A stretch of DNA of 64,000 nt from Bradyrhizobium sp. AZCC 2262 (GTDB lineage: Bacteria; Pseudomonadota; Alphaproteobacteria; Rhizobiales; Xanthobacteraceae), in assembly GCF_036924535.1 (NCBI RefSeq), contig NZ_JAZHRT010000001.1:186001-250000 (forward strand). Reading direction: 5' to 3'. Below the pieces are notes generated by a model. The model was not told where the DNA came from. It saw only the letters and a program-made list of their open reading frames with translations, and did not search any database. A program made the position numbers and the translations under genes. Of this stretch, positions 1 through 8,981 are shown in pieces; position 1 is the stretch's first letter, and each line of letters begins with the position of its first letter.

Positions 1-482
1 TGAGTTATGAGCGGTTGCCCGGCATCGCGTTTCTGATGGTTGCCGCCCGCGACCATGCGCTGGCTGCCTACCGCGGCAAAATTCCCAAGGCGGTTCTTGG
101 AAAACATACCCAGATCGTTCTCACCGACAGGTCGGAGCTATCTTCGGGGCGCGAATTCGGCGTTATGTCGTCCGCGACCTGGCGGCTTGCGGATCTCTTT
201 GCCAAGCATCATTTCCTGCTCCAGGGTCTTGGATGGGGCGGCATGCCATTACATGCCGTGCGCAAGGATCTGGCAGAGGGGCGCCTTGCCGTGCTGCCGA
301 TCGAGGACGTGCCGCCGGATGGTTTGATGCTGCCGATGTCGGCAGTGTGGCAGACCAAGTCACCGCCTGGACCGGCCGGCCGATGGTTCGTCGACCGCCT
401 GAAGCAGTTTCCGGTGGATACGGGCAAGGTGCCGAAACCGCCGGTCGGCAGGAAGAAGGCTGGACGGTCTGCGAAAGCCTAG
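1..482 (+). CDS. LysR-family transcriptional regulator, C-terminal part (5' end outside window)
   Basis: The reading frame is open from the left edge to the stop at 482, giving about 160 residues with no helix-turn-helix. The fold-like pattern is that of the distal half of a LysR effector-binding domain: an IAFLMVAARDHALA strand/helix, a GLGWGGMP segment typical of the second subdomain (the co-inducer loop region seen as GxGxxxLP in the family), then a strand with LAVLPIED. The Lys/Arg-rich tail (VGRKKAGRSAKA) is a normal feature of rhizobial members. The gene converges on the DoxX gene, 31 bp away. The target genes cannot be deduced because the DNA-binding half and its divergent neighbour lie outside the window. 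Confidence 0.8.
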   Translation, partial: SYERLPGIAFLMVAARDHALAAYRGKIPKAVLGKHTQIVLTDRSELSSGREFGVMSSATWRLADLFAKHHFLLQGLGWGGMPLHAVRKDLAEGRLAVLPIEDVPPDGLMLPMSAVWQTKSPPGPAGRWFVDRLKQFPVDTGKVPKPPVGRKKAGRSAKA

Positions 483-513
483 CCGGCCAGCCAGGAGTCA
501 GTCCCTCCAGTCG

Positions 514-915
514 TCACGCCCTGACATTTTTCAGATCGCGCGCGTCCAGACTGAAGCGCCCGGCGCCAAAATGCGCGATCTGCAACAGCCCGCCGATGAT
601 CATGATGTTCTTGAGAAAATGGATCATCTGATTCTGGTCGGCGAAATTCCTGTGAAAGAAGATCGCCGTTGCCAACGTGAACACGGCCACGCCGAGCGCA
701 ACCGTTCGCGCACGAAAACCAAGCACCAGCAGCAGACCGCCGCCGATCTCGAAGGCAACGGCAATCGCCCAGCCAAGCGGGGCCAGCGGCAAGCCGACAC
801 TGCCGATATAGGCCGTCGTTGCCGCATAGGTGGTTAGCTTGCCAACGCCGCTCATGAGAAACGGCAGGCCGATAAGCAGGCGGCCAAGCAGCGGCAGAAA
901 CCTCGTGACGTCCAT
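514..915 (-). CDS. DoxX family membrane protein
   Basis: A 133-residue inner-membrane protein with four hydrophobic segments, at about residues 7-25, 47-67, 70-90 and 100-118. The start of the first (LLGRLLIGLPFLMSGVGKL) is the hallmark of DoxX/SURF4-like proteins, as is the central FEIGGGLLLVLGF segment. The start codon is preceded by AAGGAGAG at a good distance. The family is linked to thiosulfate oxidation in archaea (DoxD/DoxX) and to redox or thiol stress in bacteria; the precise function here is unknown. It is divergent from the hydrolase gene at 1097, and a TATAAT -10 box with an adjacent perfect palindrome lies in front of it, so it is probably controlled by a repressor. Confidence 0.85.
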   Translation of the reverse strand: MDVTRFLPLLGRLLIGLPFLMSGVGKLTTYAATTAYIGSVGLPLAPLGWAIAVAFEIGGGLLLVLGFRARTVALGVAVFTLATAIFFHRNFADQNQMIHFLKNIMIIGGLLQIAHFGAGRFSLDARDLKNVRA

Positions 916-977
916 ATTCAGCTCTCCTTGCAGGGGTGAGATTCGATTCCGAACGACCGCACGCGGTCGTGATCAAT

Positions 978-1001
978 ATTATACTTTACGATCGTAAAGT
1001 A
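978..1001 (-). promoter_or_regulatory. doxX promoter -10 box with overlapping 20-bp palindromic operator
   Basis: On the reverse strand 978-983 reads TATAAT, a perfect -10 hexamer for doxX, about 63 bp upstream of its start. Positions 982-1001 are TACTTTACGATCGTAAAGTA, a perfect 20-bp palindrome that covers the spacer between the -10 box and the expected -35 position; the -35 itself is poor. This layout is typical of a TetR- or MarR-type operator. The site lies between doxX and the divergent hydrolase gene, so it could control both. The cognate regulator is not identified; the TetR gene at 8136 is a candidate. Confidence 0.6.
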
Positions 1002-1096
1002 AAATGCTATGAGTCCGGTTATGCGGTGCCGCTGTTGCAAGCCGCGATCGCAAAATGTCGGCGGCCAGCGCCGCGAAAACCGGGCGGAGACGAGCG

Positions 1097-2842
1097 ATGA
1101 TCGAGGAACGGGACATTTACGTCGCCATGCGGGACGGCACGCGGCTGGCCGTCGACGTCTACCGCCCGGATGCGCCGGGCAAATATCCCGTGCTGTACGC
1201 GTCGGCGCTGCACAACAAGGACATCCAGGGTCCCGACATCGCGGACATCCTGCCGCCGCAGCCGGCGCATGCGCCGCTCTGGTTCGGCCCGATCGAGGCG
1301 GGCGACACACGGCGCTTCATCGCCAACGGCTACATTCACGTGATTGCGCAGCCCAGGGGCTCCGCCAAGTCAGAAGGGCATTACGGCCACGAGGACACCG
1401 ACCACTACGATCTGATCGATTGGATCACGCAGCAGCCGTGGTCGGATGGCAAGGTCGGAATGGTCGGTATCTCCGGATTTGCCGGCGAGCAATGGCGCGC
1501 GGCGGCGCAGGGACACCCGGCGCTGAAAGCCATCTTTCCCTATGACGCTTGCAGCGCCTATGGCGGCATGTTCGGATTCCGCGACTTCAATCCCGGCGGC
1601 GTGCTGCATTCCTTCCCTTATCTGCTCGACGTCTTCAGCACGGTGCACGAATCGCGGGATCGACCCAGTGAACTTCCCGCCGCGGAGGAGGAGCTCTGGC
1701 GCCGGGCAATGCGCAATCCCGACTACAAGCAGTACATCAACCTCTACAACATCCTCACGCAAAAGGGTCAGCGCACGTTCATCATGTATCTGATGATGAC
1801 GCATCCCTGGGAACTCGACGGCACCGTCGAGCGCGCCGAAGAGACCTTCAAGAAAATCAAGATACCGTTCTATACCGGCTCGGGAGCCTACGCCTACACG
1901 TACAAGCTCCATTGGCTGGGCGCGCAGCACTACTTCGGCAATGTCGATGCGCCAAAGAAGCTGCTGTTTACCGGGCCGGCTCACCTGGAGCGGCCGTTCC
2001 ATCAGCATCACGACGAGATCATCCGCTGGTATGACCATTGGCTGAAGGGGAAGAACACCGGTATCATGGACGAGCCGCCGGTGCGCTACTGGCTGATGGG
2101 CGCCAACGAGTGGCGGACCGGAACCGATTGGCCGCTGCCGGAGACGCAGTGGACCAAATACTATCTCTCCCATTGGGAGACGCTGTCGACCGAACCGCCG
2201 CGTCCGGCCTCGGAGGCAGGCGCCGCGGTCCGCGAGCCCGATGTCTTCACGCAGATGCCGGTGACGCGGACGACAAAGGTCGAGCGGCTGCGCTACATGA
2301 CCGATCCCCTGCCGCACGACGTCACCGTCGCCGGCCCGATCACGCTGACGCTGCACGCGGCGATCGATCAGGAAGATACCAACTGGATTATCGTGCTCAA
2401 GGACGTCGGACCGGACGTCTCGGTTCGGACCGCGCGCGAAGGTGAGCGCGACGTTCCGTCGACGCTGCCCGAACGCGAGCTGACGCGCGGCTGGCTGAAG
2501 GCATCGTATCGGGCGCTCGACGAGAAACGTTCGAAGCCCTGGGAGCCGTTCCACAAGCTCACCCAGGATGCGATCGCGCCGGTGACGCCGGGAGAAGTGG
2601 TCGAGTACCAGATCCAGATCCTCGCCACCGCAAACCAGTTTAAGGCGGGGCACCGGATCTGTCTCGACATCACGTCGATGGATGTCCCGACCGGCACCGG
2701 CGCAATGACCAATGTCGAGTACATCCCGTACCACGTTTGCAGCAGCAAGACCGTCACGCACCGGATCTATCGCGACGCGGACCGGCCGTCGCATCTGCTG
2801 TTGCCGATCATCCCGGAACCCGCTGGCCGACGTCCGGCCTGA
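1097..2842 (+). CDS. CocE/NonD family hydrolase (X-Pro dipeptidyl-peptidase S15-like)
   Basis: A 581-residue alpha/beta hydrolase starting at the ATG at 1097, preceded by GGAGACGAG; an upstream in-frame start at 1055 has no such site. The N-terminal half shows RDGTRLAVDVYRPD (the usual strand entry of CocE/S15 enzymes) and the nucleophile elbow VGISGFAG, with Ser126 from this start. The likely histidine is in TGPAHLERPFHQHH, and the C-terminal half is the jelly-roll domain (MTDPLPHDVTVAGPITL; KAGHRICLDITS). Known members hydrolyse esters or amides such as cocaine or glutaryl-ACA. It is the first gene of a forward run with CoA-dependent enzymes, so release of a carboxylic acid for CoA activation is a reasonable inference. 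Confidence 0.85.
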   Translation: MIEERDIYVAMRDGTRLAVDVYRPDAPGKYPVLYASALHNKDIQGPDIADILPPQPAHAPLWFGPIEAGDTRRFIANGYIHVIAQPRGSAKSEGHYGHEDTDHYDLIDWITQQPWSDGKVGMVGISGFAGEQWRAAAQGHPALKAIFPYDACSAYGGMFGFRDFNPGGVLHSFPYLLDVFSTVHESRDRPSELPAAEEELWRRAMRNPDYKQYINLYNILTQKGQRTFIMYLMMTHPWELDGTVERAEETFKKIKIPFYTGSGAYAYTYKLHWLGAQHYFGNVDAPKKLLFTGPAHLERPFHQHHDEIIRWYDHWLKGKNTGIMDEPPVRYWLMGANEWRTGTDWPLPETQWTKYYLSHWETLSTEPPRPASEAGAAVREPDVFTQMPVTRTTKVERLRYMTDPLPHDVTVAGPITLTLHAAIDQEDTNWIIVLKDVGPDVSVRTAREGERDVPSTLPERELTRGWLKASYRALDEKRSKPWEPFHKLTQDAIAPVTPGEVVEYQIQILATANQFKAGHRICLDITSMDVPTGTGAMTNVEYIPYHVCSSKTVTHRIYRDADRPSHLLLPIIPEPAGRRPA

Positions 2843-2868
2843 CGCCGGCACAAGGAGGAAGAATTACC

Positions 2869-3657
2869 ATGACGACAGTCCGATTCGAACGAGACGGTGC
2901 CATCGGAAATCTTGTGCTGGGCGATCCTCCCTTCAACCGGGTCGACTCGCGCTTCGCGGAAACCTTGCGAACCGCCGTGCACCAGGCCAGCCAGAGCGAC
3001 ATCCGCGTGCTCGTGATCCGTTCCGAGGGGCCGCATTTCAGCTTCGGCGGCGAAGTGCGGGAATGGCCGGGAAAAGACGTCAACTGGTTCAGGACGTTCG
3101 TGGCGGATGTGAACGTGTCGTATCGCGCAATCGAAATGCTGAAGATCCCGACAGTTGCCGTGGTGCAGGGTATCGCCTTCGGCGGCGGCTTCGAGCTTGC
3201 ATTGGCCTGTGATTTCCTCGTCGCGGCCGAGAACACGATCTTCCGTTGCGTGGAAGTCACGACGGCGATGCTTCCGATCGCCGGCGCCCTGCAGCGCATC
3301 GCGGAGCGCGCCGGTCGGGCGCGCGCGTCGCGATTTGCGATGCTGGGCGAACCAATATCAGGCCGCGAAGCAGGGACACTCGGAATTGCGACCCACGTAG
3401 TGCCTGAACAAGAACTCGCAGCGACCGCGGCCGCGCTGACGCAGCAGCTCGCGACCGGGCCAACCCGCTCGTACGCTGCAACACGAACGCTGCTCAAGGC
3501 GTGGTCGAGCGGAGGGGTAGCTGCCGCCGACCTCATGATGCTCGATGTCGCCATGGAGCTCTACGACGGCGGCGATGCGCAGCGCGGATTCGCAAATGCG
3601 GCGGCGGCCTTCGACAAGGACATCGAACCCCCGGCGATGGCGTTCGAGGGGAAGTAG
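2869..3657 (+). CDS. Enoyl-CoA hydratase/isomerase family protein
   Basis: A 262-residue crotonase-fold protein. The ATG at 2869 follows AAGGAGGAA (2852-2859); the frame extends upstream but without a better start. Both glutamates used by classical enoyl-CoA hydratase are present with the correct 20-residue spacing: Glu109 in GIAFGGGFEL (oxyanion-hole loop) and Glu129 in IFRCVE. This supports real hydratase or isomerase activity on an acyl-CoA thioester in the cytoplasm. It lies 26 bp after the CocE-type hydrolase and 63 bp before the acyl-CoA ligase, probably in one transcript. The substrate is not evident from the sequence. Confidence 0.88.
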   Translation: MTTVRFERDGAIGNLVLGDPPFNRVDSRFAETLRTAVHQASQSDIRVLVIRSEGPHFSFGGEVREWPGKDVNWFRTFVADVNVSYRAIEMLKIPTVAVVQGIAFGGGFELALACDFLVAAENTIFRCVEVTTAMLPIAGALQRIAERAGRARASRFAMLGEPISGREAGTLGIATHVVPEQELAATAAALTQQLATGPTRSYAATRTLLKAWSSGGVAAADLMMLDVAMELYDGGDAQRGFANAAAAFDKDIEPPAMAFEGK

Positions 3658-3720
3658 GGCGTCGGCGGCATGCAGCCCATGCCGGTCGAGCATCAGGGAC
3701 AGAGGCCATTGGAGGTGGTC

Positions 3721-5403
3721 GTGCAGCGCGAAAGTTATGTGCATGGCAATAGCGGCGCGCCCTTGATCGGGAAGACGATCGGCGCGCTTCTGGACGAAGT
3801 GGCTGCGATCGACGGCTCTCGCGAGGCGCTGGTTGTGACGCACCAGAACATTCGCTGGACCTATTCGGAACTCAAGGCGCGCTCTGACGCATTCGCATCG
3901 GGGCTGCTGGCGCTCGGCCTCGAGCCGGGCGATCGCGTCGGCATCTGGGCCCCGAACTGCGCTGAATGGACCATCGCGCAGTTTGCGACGGCGAAAGCGG
4001 GCCTGATCCTGGTCAACGTCAATCCTGCCCATCGCCTGAGCGAACTGGAACACGCCCTCCGAACCGTGGGATGCCGCGCGCTGATATCAGCCACTCGCTT
4101 CAAGACCAGCGACTATATCGCCATGATTCGCGAACTGGTTCCGGAGCTGCGTAGCGGAAGCAGCGAACTGAGGAGTGTACGGCTGCCGGAGCTGCGCTAC
4201 GTCATCTCAATCGAAGGAAAGCATGACGGCCTCGTCGCGTTTGAGCGGATATTGGAGATCGGCAAGCAGGTCGGTAACGAGCGGCTCGACGCGATTTCGG
4301 GGACGATCCAGATCGACGATGCCGTCAATATCCAGTTTACGAGCGGCACCACGGGATTGCCCAAAGGCGCCACGCTCTCGCATCACAATCTGATCAACAA
4401 CGGCTTCTTTGTCGGAGAAGCCACCGGAATCGAGCCTGGTTCCCGCGTTTGCATTCCGGTGCCGCTGTATCATTGTTTCGGCATGGTGATGGGAAACCTC
4501 GGTTGCGTGACCCATGCCGCAACAATGGTCTATCCATCCGAGGCCTTCGATCCGTTGCGGACGCTGGAGACCGTTGAAGCCGAACGCTGCGATGTACTCT
4601 ACGGGGTACCCACGATGTTCATCGCCCAACTCAATCACGCCGAATTCTCGCGCTTCGATTTGAGTTCGTTACGGCGGGGCATCATGGCGGGAGCTCCATG
4701 CCCGATCGAGGTCATGAAGGAAGTCGCCTCAGTCATGCATATGGGCGAAATAACCATCGCCTATGGGATGACCGAAACCAGTCCCGTCAGCTTCCAGAGC
4801 AGCCGGGAGGATCCGCTCGAGCTGCGTGTCTCCACGGTCGGCAGGATCCAGCCGCATCTCGAGGTCAAGATTGTGGATCGAGACGGCCGGGTCGTTCCGC
4901 GCGGCGAAGCCGGCGAGCTCTGCACGAGAGGCTACTCGGTCATGCTTGGCTACTGGGACGATGAGGCGCGGACCAGGGACGCGATCGATACGGCCGGCTG
5001 GATGCATACCGGCGACCTGGCGACGATCGACAATGATGGCTATTGCCGCATCGTCGGCAGGATCAAGGACATGGTGATCCGCGGTGGCGAGAACATCTAT
5101 CCGCGTGAAGTCGAAGAATATCTGTATCAGCATCCGGATATCCAGGACGTCCAGGTATTCGGCGTTCCCGACACGAAATACGGTGAAGAACTCTGCGCGT
5201 GGATCGTTGCAAAGGCCGGCGTCACCCTCGATGAGGAGGGCGTCCGCAAGTTTTGCCAGGACCGTATCTCGCACTACAAGATCCCCCGCCACATCCGGTT
5301 CGTGGAGAGCTTCCCGTCCACGGTGACCGGCAAGGTCCAGAAGTTTGCGATGCGCGAGGCGATGATCGAGGAATTCGCCGGCGCAACGAGAACCGGCACA
5401 TGA
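3721..5403 (+). CDS. Acyl-CoA synthetase (AMP-dependent ligase, fatty-acyl-CoA synthase type)
   Basis: An ANL-superfamily enzyme that activates a carboxylate with ATP and CoA. All core motifs are present from the GTG start: [10 protein letters not shown] (P-loop, about 207-216), YGMTETSP (about 348), HTGDL with the adenosine-binding Asp (about 432), [16 protein letters not shown] hinge (about 445-460) and the C-terminal catalytic Lys of TVTGK (about 538). GTG 3721 is preferred because GGAGG lies 5 nt before it and the protein then begins QRESYVHG, the usual N-terminus of this subfamily; an ATG at 3670 in the same frame would add 17 residues. Its place between an enoyl-CoA hydratase and an FAD hydroxylase suggests catabolism of an imported or released acid. 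Confidence 0.88.
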   Translation: MQRESYVHGNSGAPLIGKTIGALLDEVAAIDGSREALVVTHQNIRWTYSELKARSDAFASGLLALGLEPGDRVGIWAPNCAEWTIAQFATAKAGLILVNVNPAHRLSELEHALRTVGCRALISATRFKTSDYIAMIRELVPELRSGSSELRSVRLPELRYVISIEGKHDGLVAFERILEIGKQVGNERLDAISGTIQIDDAVNIQFTSGTTGLPKGATLSHHNLINNGFFVGEATGIEPGSRVCIPVPLYHCFGMVMGNLGCVTHAATMVYPSEAFDPLRTLETVEAERCDVLYGVPTMFIAQLNHAEFSRFDLSSLRRGIMAGAPCPIEVMKEVASVMHMGEITIAYGMTETSPVSFQSSREDPLELRVSTVGRIQPHLEVKIVDRDGRVVPRGEAGELCTRGYSVMLGYWDDEARTRDAIDTAGWMHTGDLATIDNDGYCRIVGRIKDMVIRGGENIYPREVEEYLYQHPDIQDVQVFGVPDTKYGEELCAWIVAKAGVTLDEEGVRKFCQDRISHYKIPRHIRFVESFPSTVTGKVQKFAMREAMIEEFAGATRTGT

Positions 5404-5518
5404 GCATAGCGAAAAGCGCATGCGTGGCGTATCGGCCGAGATGTCCCGCGGATAGTCGCAGCCAATCGGTAATCTCGCGCGGTCCGCAGTTGCGGCGCAC
5501 AGAAAAGGTCTGAAGGAA

Positions 5519-6715
5519 ATGCCTGGCTCGCTTCGCATTGCAATCATCGGCGGCGGTATTGGCGGTCTGACTGCTGCGCTCGCACTTCGGGCGCGGGGTC
5601 TTCATGTAACCGTGTTCGAGCAGGCCGAAGTTGTCAGGGAGATCGGAGCCGGGGTCTCGCTCCATCCAAATGCCGCCCGGTTGCTGAAGCGCATCGGCCT
5701 CGATGATCAACTGCGGAAGATCGGCTCACCCATCAGCAACATTACACTAAGCACGTCGCAAGGCGATGCGATCACCACTCCGGCGGGGCCGGCAACGCCT
5801 GCGTTTTCGCGGGATGGTGGTCAGGGCTACAACGTTCATCGTGCCGACTTCCTGAACCTGCTATTTGCCGCACTACCGAGAGGAACGGTCAATCTTGGTC
5901 ATCGGTGCATCCAGCTTGGGGAAGACGGCGATCGGGTCCGCTTTTCGTTCGCGAACGGCGTTGCTGCGGACGCAGACGTCTTGATCGGTGCTGACGGAAT
6001 TCGTTCCGTCGTCCAGCGCGAAATCGGGCTGCACAGTCGCCCGACAAGCGAAGGAATCATGGCCTACCGCGGATTGATCCCCGCCGAGCGGCTCGCCTGG
6101 GCCCACGATCTCACAGACCCCGCGCTTTGGCTTGGATCAGGCCGGAGTTTCCTGCTTTATCCCGTCGCCGGCGGGCGGTTGATCAACATGGTGGCTTTCG
6201 TTCCCACTGACACCAAGTCGGAGGAATCCTGGTCTGCGCCAGGCGACCTCAAGGCGTTGGCCGCCGAATATGCCGGTTGGGACAAGCGCGTCCGGGACAC
6301 CATCCATTCGCTCGACGAGACCTTTCGTTGGGGAATCTACGATCGCGCCCCGTTGCCGTACTGGTCGACGGGCCGCATCACGCTGATGGGCGATGCGGCA
6401 CATCCCATGGTCCCCCACGTGGGTCAGGGCGCTGGTCAGTCAATCGAAGATGCAATTACGCTTGCGGTTGTTCTGGAGGGATGTACTGCCGTCGATGTCG
6501 CAGGCCGCCTGAAGCTGTATGAGGCGCTCAGGCTGGCGCGGACCAGCCGCGTCCAGGCGCTCGCGCGCGCCGCAGGCAAACTCTATCGCTCCGAGCATGA
6601 CAACCCTTCGGAAAAGGCCGAGCGCCTGCGCGAATGGATGGCGCAGGGAAAGTGGGTCTTCGAGCACGATGCGGAAGAAGCCGCCCGAGATGCTCTCGCG
6701 AAGTCAGGGCACTGA
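5519..6715 (+). CDS. FAD-dependent monooxygenase (salicylate/3-hydroxybenzoate hydroxylase-like)
   Basis: A 398-residue class A flavoprotein hydroxylase. The dinucleotide-binding GGGIGG is at residues 11-16, the DG motif (GADGIRS) at about 157-163 and the GD motif (LMGDAAHPMVPHVGQG) at about 289-304. These three signatures define the PHBH/salicylate hydroxylase group, which uses NAD(P)H and O2 to hydroxylate an aromatic or related ring. The gene is 115 bp after the acyl-CoA ligase and 36 bp before an MFS transporter. Substrate and regiochemistry cannot be read from sequence; 6-hydroxynicotinate-type substrates are as possible as salicylate. Confidence 0.87.
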   Translation: MPGSLRIAIIGGGIGGLTAALALRARGLHVTVFEQAEVVREIGAGVSLHPNAARLLKRIGLDDQLRKIGSPISNITLSTSQGDAITTPAGPATPAFSRDGGQGYNVHRADFLNLLFAALPRGTVNLGHRCIQLGEDGDRVRFSFANGVAADADVLIGADGIRSVVQREIGLHSRPTSEGIMAYRGLIPAERLAWAHDLTDPALWLGSGRSFLLYPVAGGRLINMVAFVPTDTKSEESWSAPGDLKALAAEYAGWDKRVRDTIHSLDETFRWGIYDRAPLPYWSTGRITLMGDAAHPMVPHVGQGAGQSIEDAITLAVVLEGCTAVDVAGRLKLYEALRLARTSRVQALARAAGKLYRSEHDNPSEKAERLREWMAQGKWVFEHDAEEAARDALAKSGH

Positions 6716-6751
6716 GCAAAGTCGATCGAAAAGAGCGGGAGAGGGGGAAAC

Positions 6752-8032
6752 ATGTCTCAAGGAATAGCTTTCGGAAGCAGATGGTGGATCGTGTTCGGCG
6801 CGACGTTGTCGATGGTGGTGGCTCAAGGACCGGTCATTCTGTACACGTTAGGCCTGTTCATCAAACCGCTGAATCAGGAATTCGGCTGGGATCGCGCCAG
6901 CATCTCTGCCGCCGGCGGCATTGCCGCAATCTTCTCCGCGATCACCGTTCCCTTCGTGGGATCAATGATGGATCGCTGGGGTGTCCGCACCGTTCTGCTT
7001 CCGATCGCCGTCCTTTGCGCTTCAAGCGTCGCACTCATTGCTCTGACCCCGAAATCAATGGCCGTATTCATGTTGTTGTTTGCGATCACCGGCGTTTTGG
7101 GATCAGGCCAGGGGCCGCTCGGTTATGCAAAATGTGTCTCTGCCTGGTTTGACGACAGGCGAGGACTGGTGCTGGGAATAACGATGAGCGGGATCGGTCT
7201 GGGAGCGGCCCTGGTTCCGCAGTACACCCAGTTTCTCATCGGTAATCTCGGCTGGCGCGCAGCCTATGCTGGCCTCGGCCTGCTCACGCTGATGGTGGCC
7301 TTTCCGGCAGTGTTTCTGTTCATTCGCGAGCCGACCAAGGCAGACACTGCGGCCGACAGCGTGGTCGCGCAATCTTCTGCTTCCGAAGACCGGCCGCCCG
7401 ACCTCGAGGTGCGGGAGGCGCTGGGCGGCCGCCGGTTCTGGCTCATCGCTTGCGCCTTGTTGCTGGTTTCGACCGTGACGCAAGGATTGGTCGTACACAC
7501 GGTGCCGCTCTTGACGGACAAGGGCTATTCGCCCGAAGCGGCAGCCGCCCTGATGATTGCCGTTGGCCTCTCCACGATGGCCGGGCGCCTGCTATCCGGA
7601 TATCTGGTTGACAGGATCTTCGCGCCTTTCGTCGCGGCGTTCTTTTTTCTGCTCCCGTGCCTGGGGATCTACTTGCTCGACAGTGCCATTTCACCGGTCG
7701 TGGGCATCATCAGTCTCGGTCTGGCATCCGGTACCGAAATTGACATGATTGGATTTCTGACGTCCCGATATTTCGGAATGAAACGCTTCGGGCAGTTGTA
7801 CGGATACCTGTTCGCCAGCTTCGTAGTCGGTTCGGCTGTCGGACCCTACATGATGGGCCTGGCCTTCGAGCGGCTGCATTCCTACGAACCCGCCCTCTGG
7901 ACGTTTTGCGCGTTCATGCTTCTCGCAAGCGGTGCGATACTCTCTCTCGGTCCCTATCGTTATCCAGCTGAAGAAAAGGCTCCGGCAGGCGCCGGGCGAG
8001 TTGTGGACGCTCCTGCCGCCGAACATGCATGA
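6752..8032 (+). CDS. MFS transporter
   Basis: A 426-residue major facilitator protein with about 12 hydrophobic segments and a central hydrophilic loop (residues about 195-220, containing ASEDRPPDLEVREALGG). The conserved loop 2-3 motif appears as GSMMDRWGVR at about residue 70. The ATG follows GAGGGGGAAA closely. The profile (Gly-rich helix 5, SAWFDDRRGLVLGI) resembles the monocarboxylate/oxalate-formate-like branch of MFS, so uptake of the organic acid handled by the neighbouring CoA ligase is an inference. It is the last structural gene before the TetR regulator. Confidence 0.87.
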   Translation: MSQGIAFGSRWWIVFGATLSMVVAQGPVILYTLGLFIKPLNQEFGWDRASISAAGGIAAIFSAITVPFVGSMMDRWGVRTVLLPIAVLCASSVALIALTPKSMAVFMLLFAITGVLGSGQGPLGYAKCVSAWFDDRRGLVLGITMSGIGLGAALVPQYTQFLIGNLGWRAAYAGLGLLTLMVAFPAVFLFIREPTKADTAADSVVAQSSASEDRPPDLEVREALGGRRFWLIACALLLVSTVTQGLVVHTVPLLTDKGYSPEAAAALMIAVGLSTMAGRLLSGYLVDRIFAPFVAAFFFLLPCLGIYLLDSAISPVVGIISLGLASGTEIDMIGFLTSRYFGMKRFGQLYGYLFASFVVGSAVGPYMMGLAFERLHSYEPALWTFCAFMLLASGAILSLGPYRYPAEEKAPAGAGRVVDAPAAEHA

Positions 8033-8135
8033 GAGGGGTATGTACCGGACAACCGGCGGCCTGCGATGCGCTCAGGAATGGCCAATCAACACTTAGCTTG
8101 GCGTTCGGTTGGGAACCATGTTAATCGAAGGCCAA

Positions 8136-8819
8136 ATGGCGAAGAAAACTGTCCGGCGAGAGCGCCCGCGCAAGAGGGCCGAGCAACAGCGCGCGCTCGA
8201 AACGCGAGCCTCGATTCTGGACGCTGCGATTGCTGAATTCGCCGAGCGCGGATTTGAAGGGGCCAGCATTCGCGCCATTGCCGACCGCCTCGGCTTGCAA
8301 CATCCGCTGATCACATACCATTATCGCAGCAAGGATATTCTGTGGCGGGCCGCGGCCGAGCATGCGTTCGAACAGATCAGGGCAGGTTGGGATAGTTCGG
8401 CGCCGGAAAACTCCGAGCTTTCGCCGCTTGCCCGATTGCGAGAGGAATACGCCACGCTGTTTCGCTACACGGTCGCATTCCCCGAATTTCACCGGTTCAT
8501 GCGTCAGGAATCGCTTTTGAACAATCCACGGCTGAAGTGGGTTGCGGAAACGGTGGTGGCGCCGCTTCTGGAACGATTGATTCCGCAGATCGTCGCAGCC
8601 CAGAAGCAGGGGCTGCTTGCCGCGGCCGATCCGATTCTTTTTCATTATATGATGGTCAGCCTCACCGCCACGCTCTCCGGGTTCGGGCCTGAAATGCAGG
8701 TTACGAGCGGACTATCTGGCAAGGACACCAAGGTCGTGGAAGCGTATTGGCGCCTGGTTGACGAAACGGTCTTTGGAACACATGCGGGCGGCAAGTCTGC
8801 TCGGAAGCGAACGGATTAG
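8136..8819 (+). CDS. TetR/AcrR family transcriptional regulator
   Basis: A 227-residue regulator. The N-terminal TetR helix-turn-helix is clear: ILDAAIAEFAERGFEG, then ASIRAIADRLGLQHPLITYHY, about residues 27-70. The C-terminal part is helical and ligand-binding in type. ATG 8136 has CGAAGG just upstream; ATG 8118 and TTG 8109 in the same frame are possible alternatives. It follows the MFS gene by about 100 bp in the same direction and probably represses the 1097-8032 cluster. It is the only TetR gene in this window that could bind the palindrome at 982-1001, but no such palindrome is seen in front of the gene itself. Confidence 0.85.
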   Translation: MAKKTVRRERPRKRAEQQRALETRASILDAAIAEFAERGFEGASIRAIADRLGLQHPLITYHYRSKDILWRAAAEHAFEQIRAGWDSSAPENSELSPLARLREEYATLFRYTVAFPEFHRFMRQESLLNNPRLKWVAETVVAPLLERLIPQIVAAQKQGLLAAADPILFHYMMVSLTATLSGFGPEMQVTSGLSGKDTKVVEAYWRLVDETVFGTHAGGKSARKRTD

Positions 8820-8981
8820 TACCAGCCGTCAACGTCCAACCGTTGTCGTGAGAAGGTGCTCCAAGCCGGTCGCCTGGCATGCTTCGTCAATCGTACAGGT
8901 GAGTCGCTGGGCAAACGGAAGCGAACTCCTCGAAGCGCTGGACCTTGGAAGGGACTGAGTAATTTGACGCAGGATGATCCC

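Noticed and set aside
1370..2851. 493-codon reverse frame opposite the CocE-type hydrolase
   Set aside because: A long antisense shadow typical of high-G+C genes; the forward frame has the hydrolase motifs and a good start.
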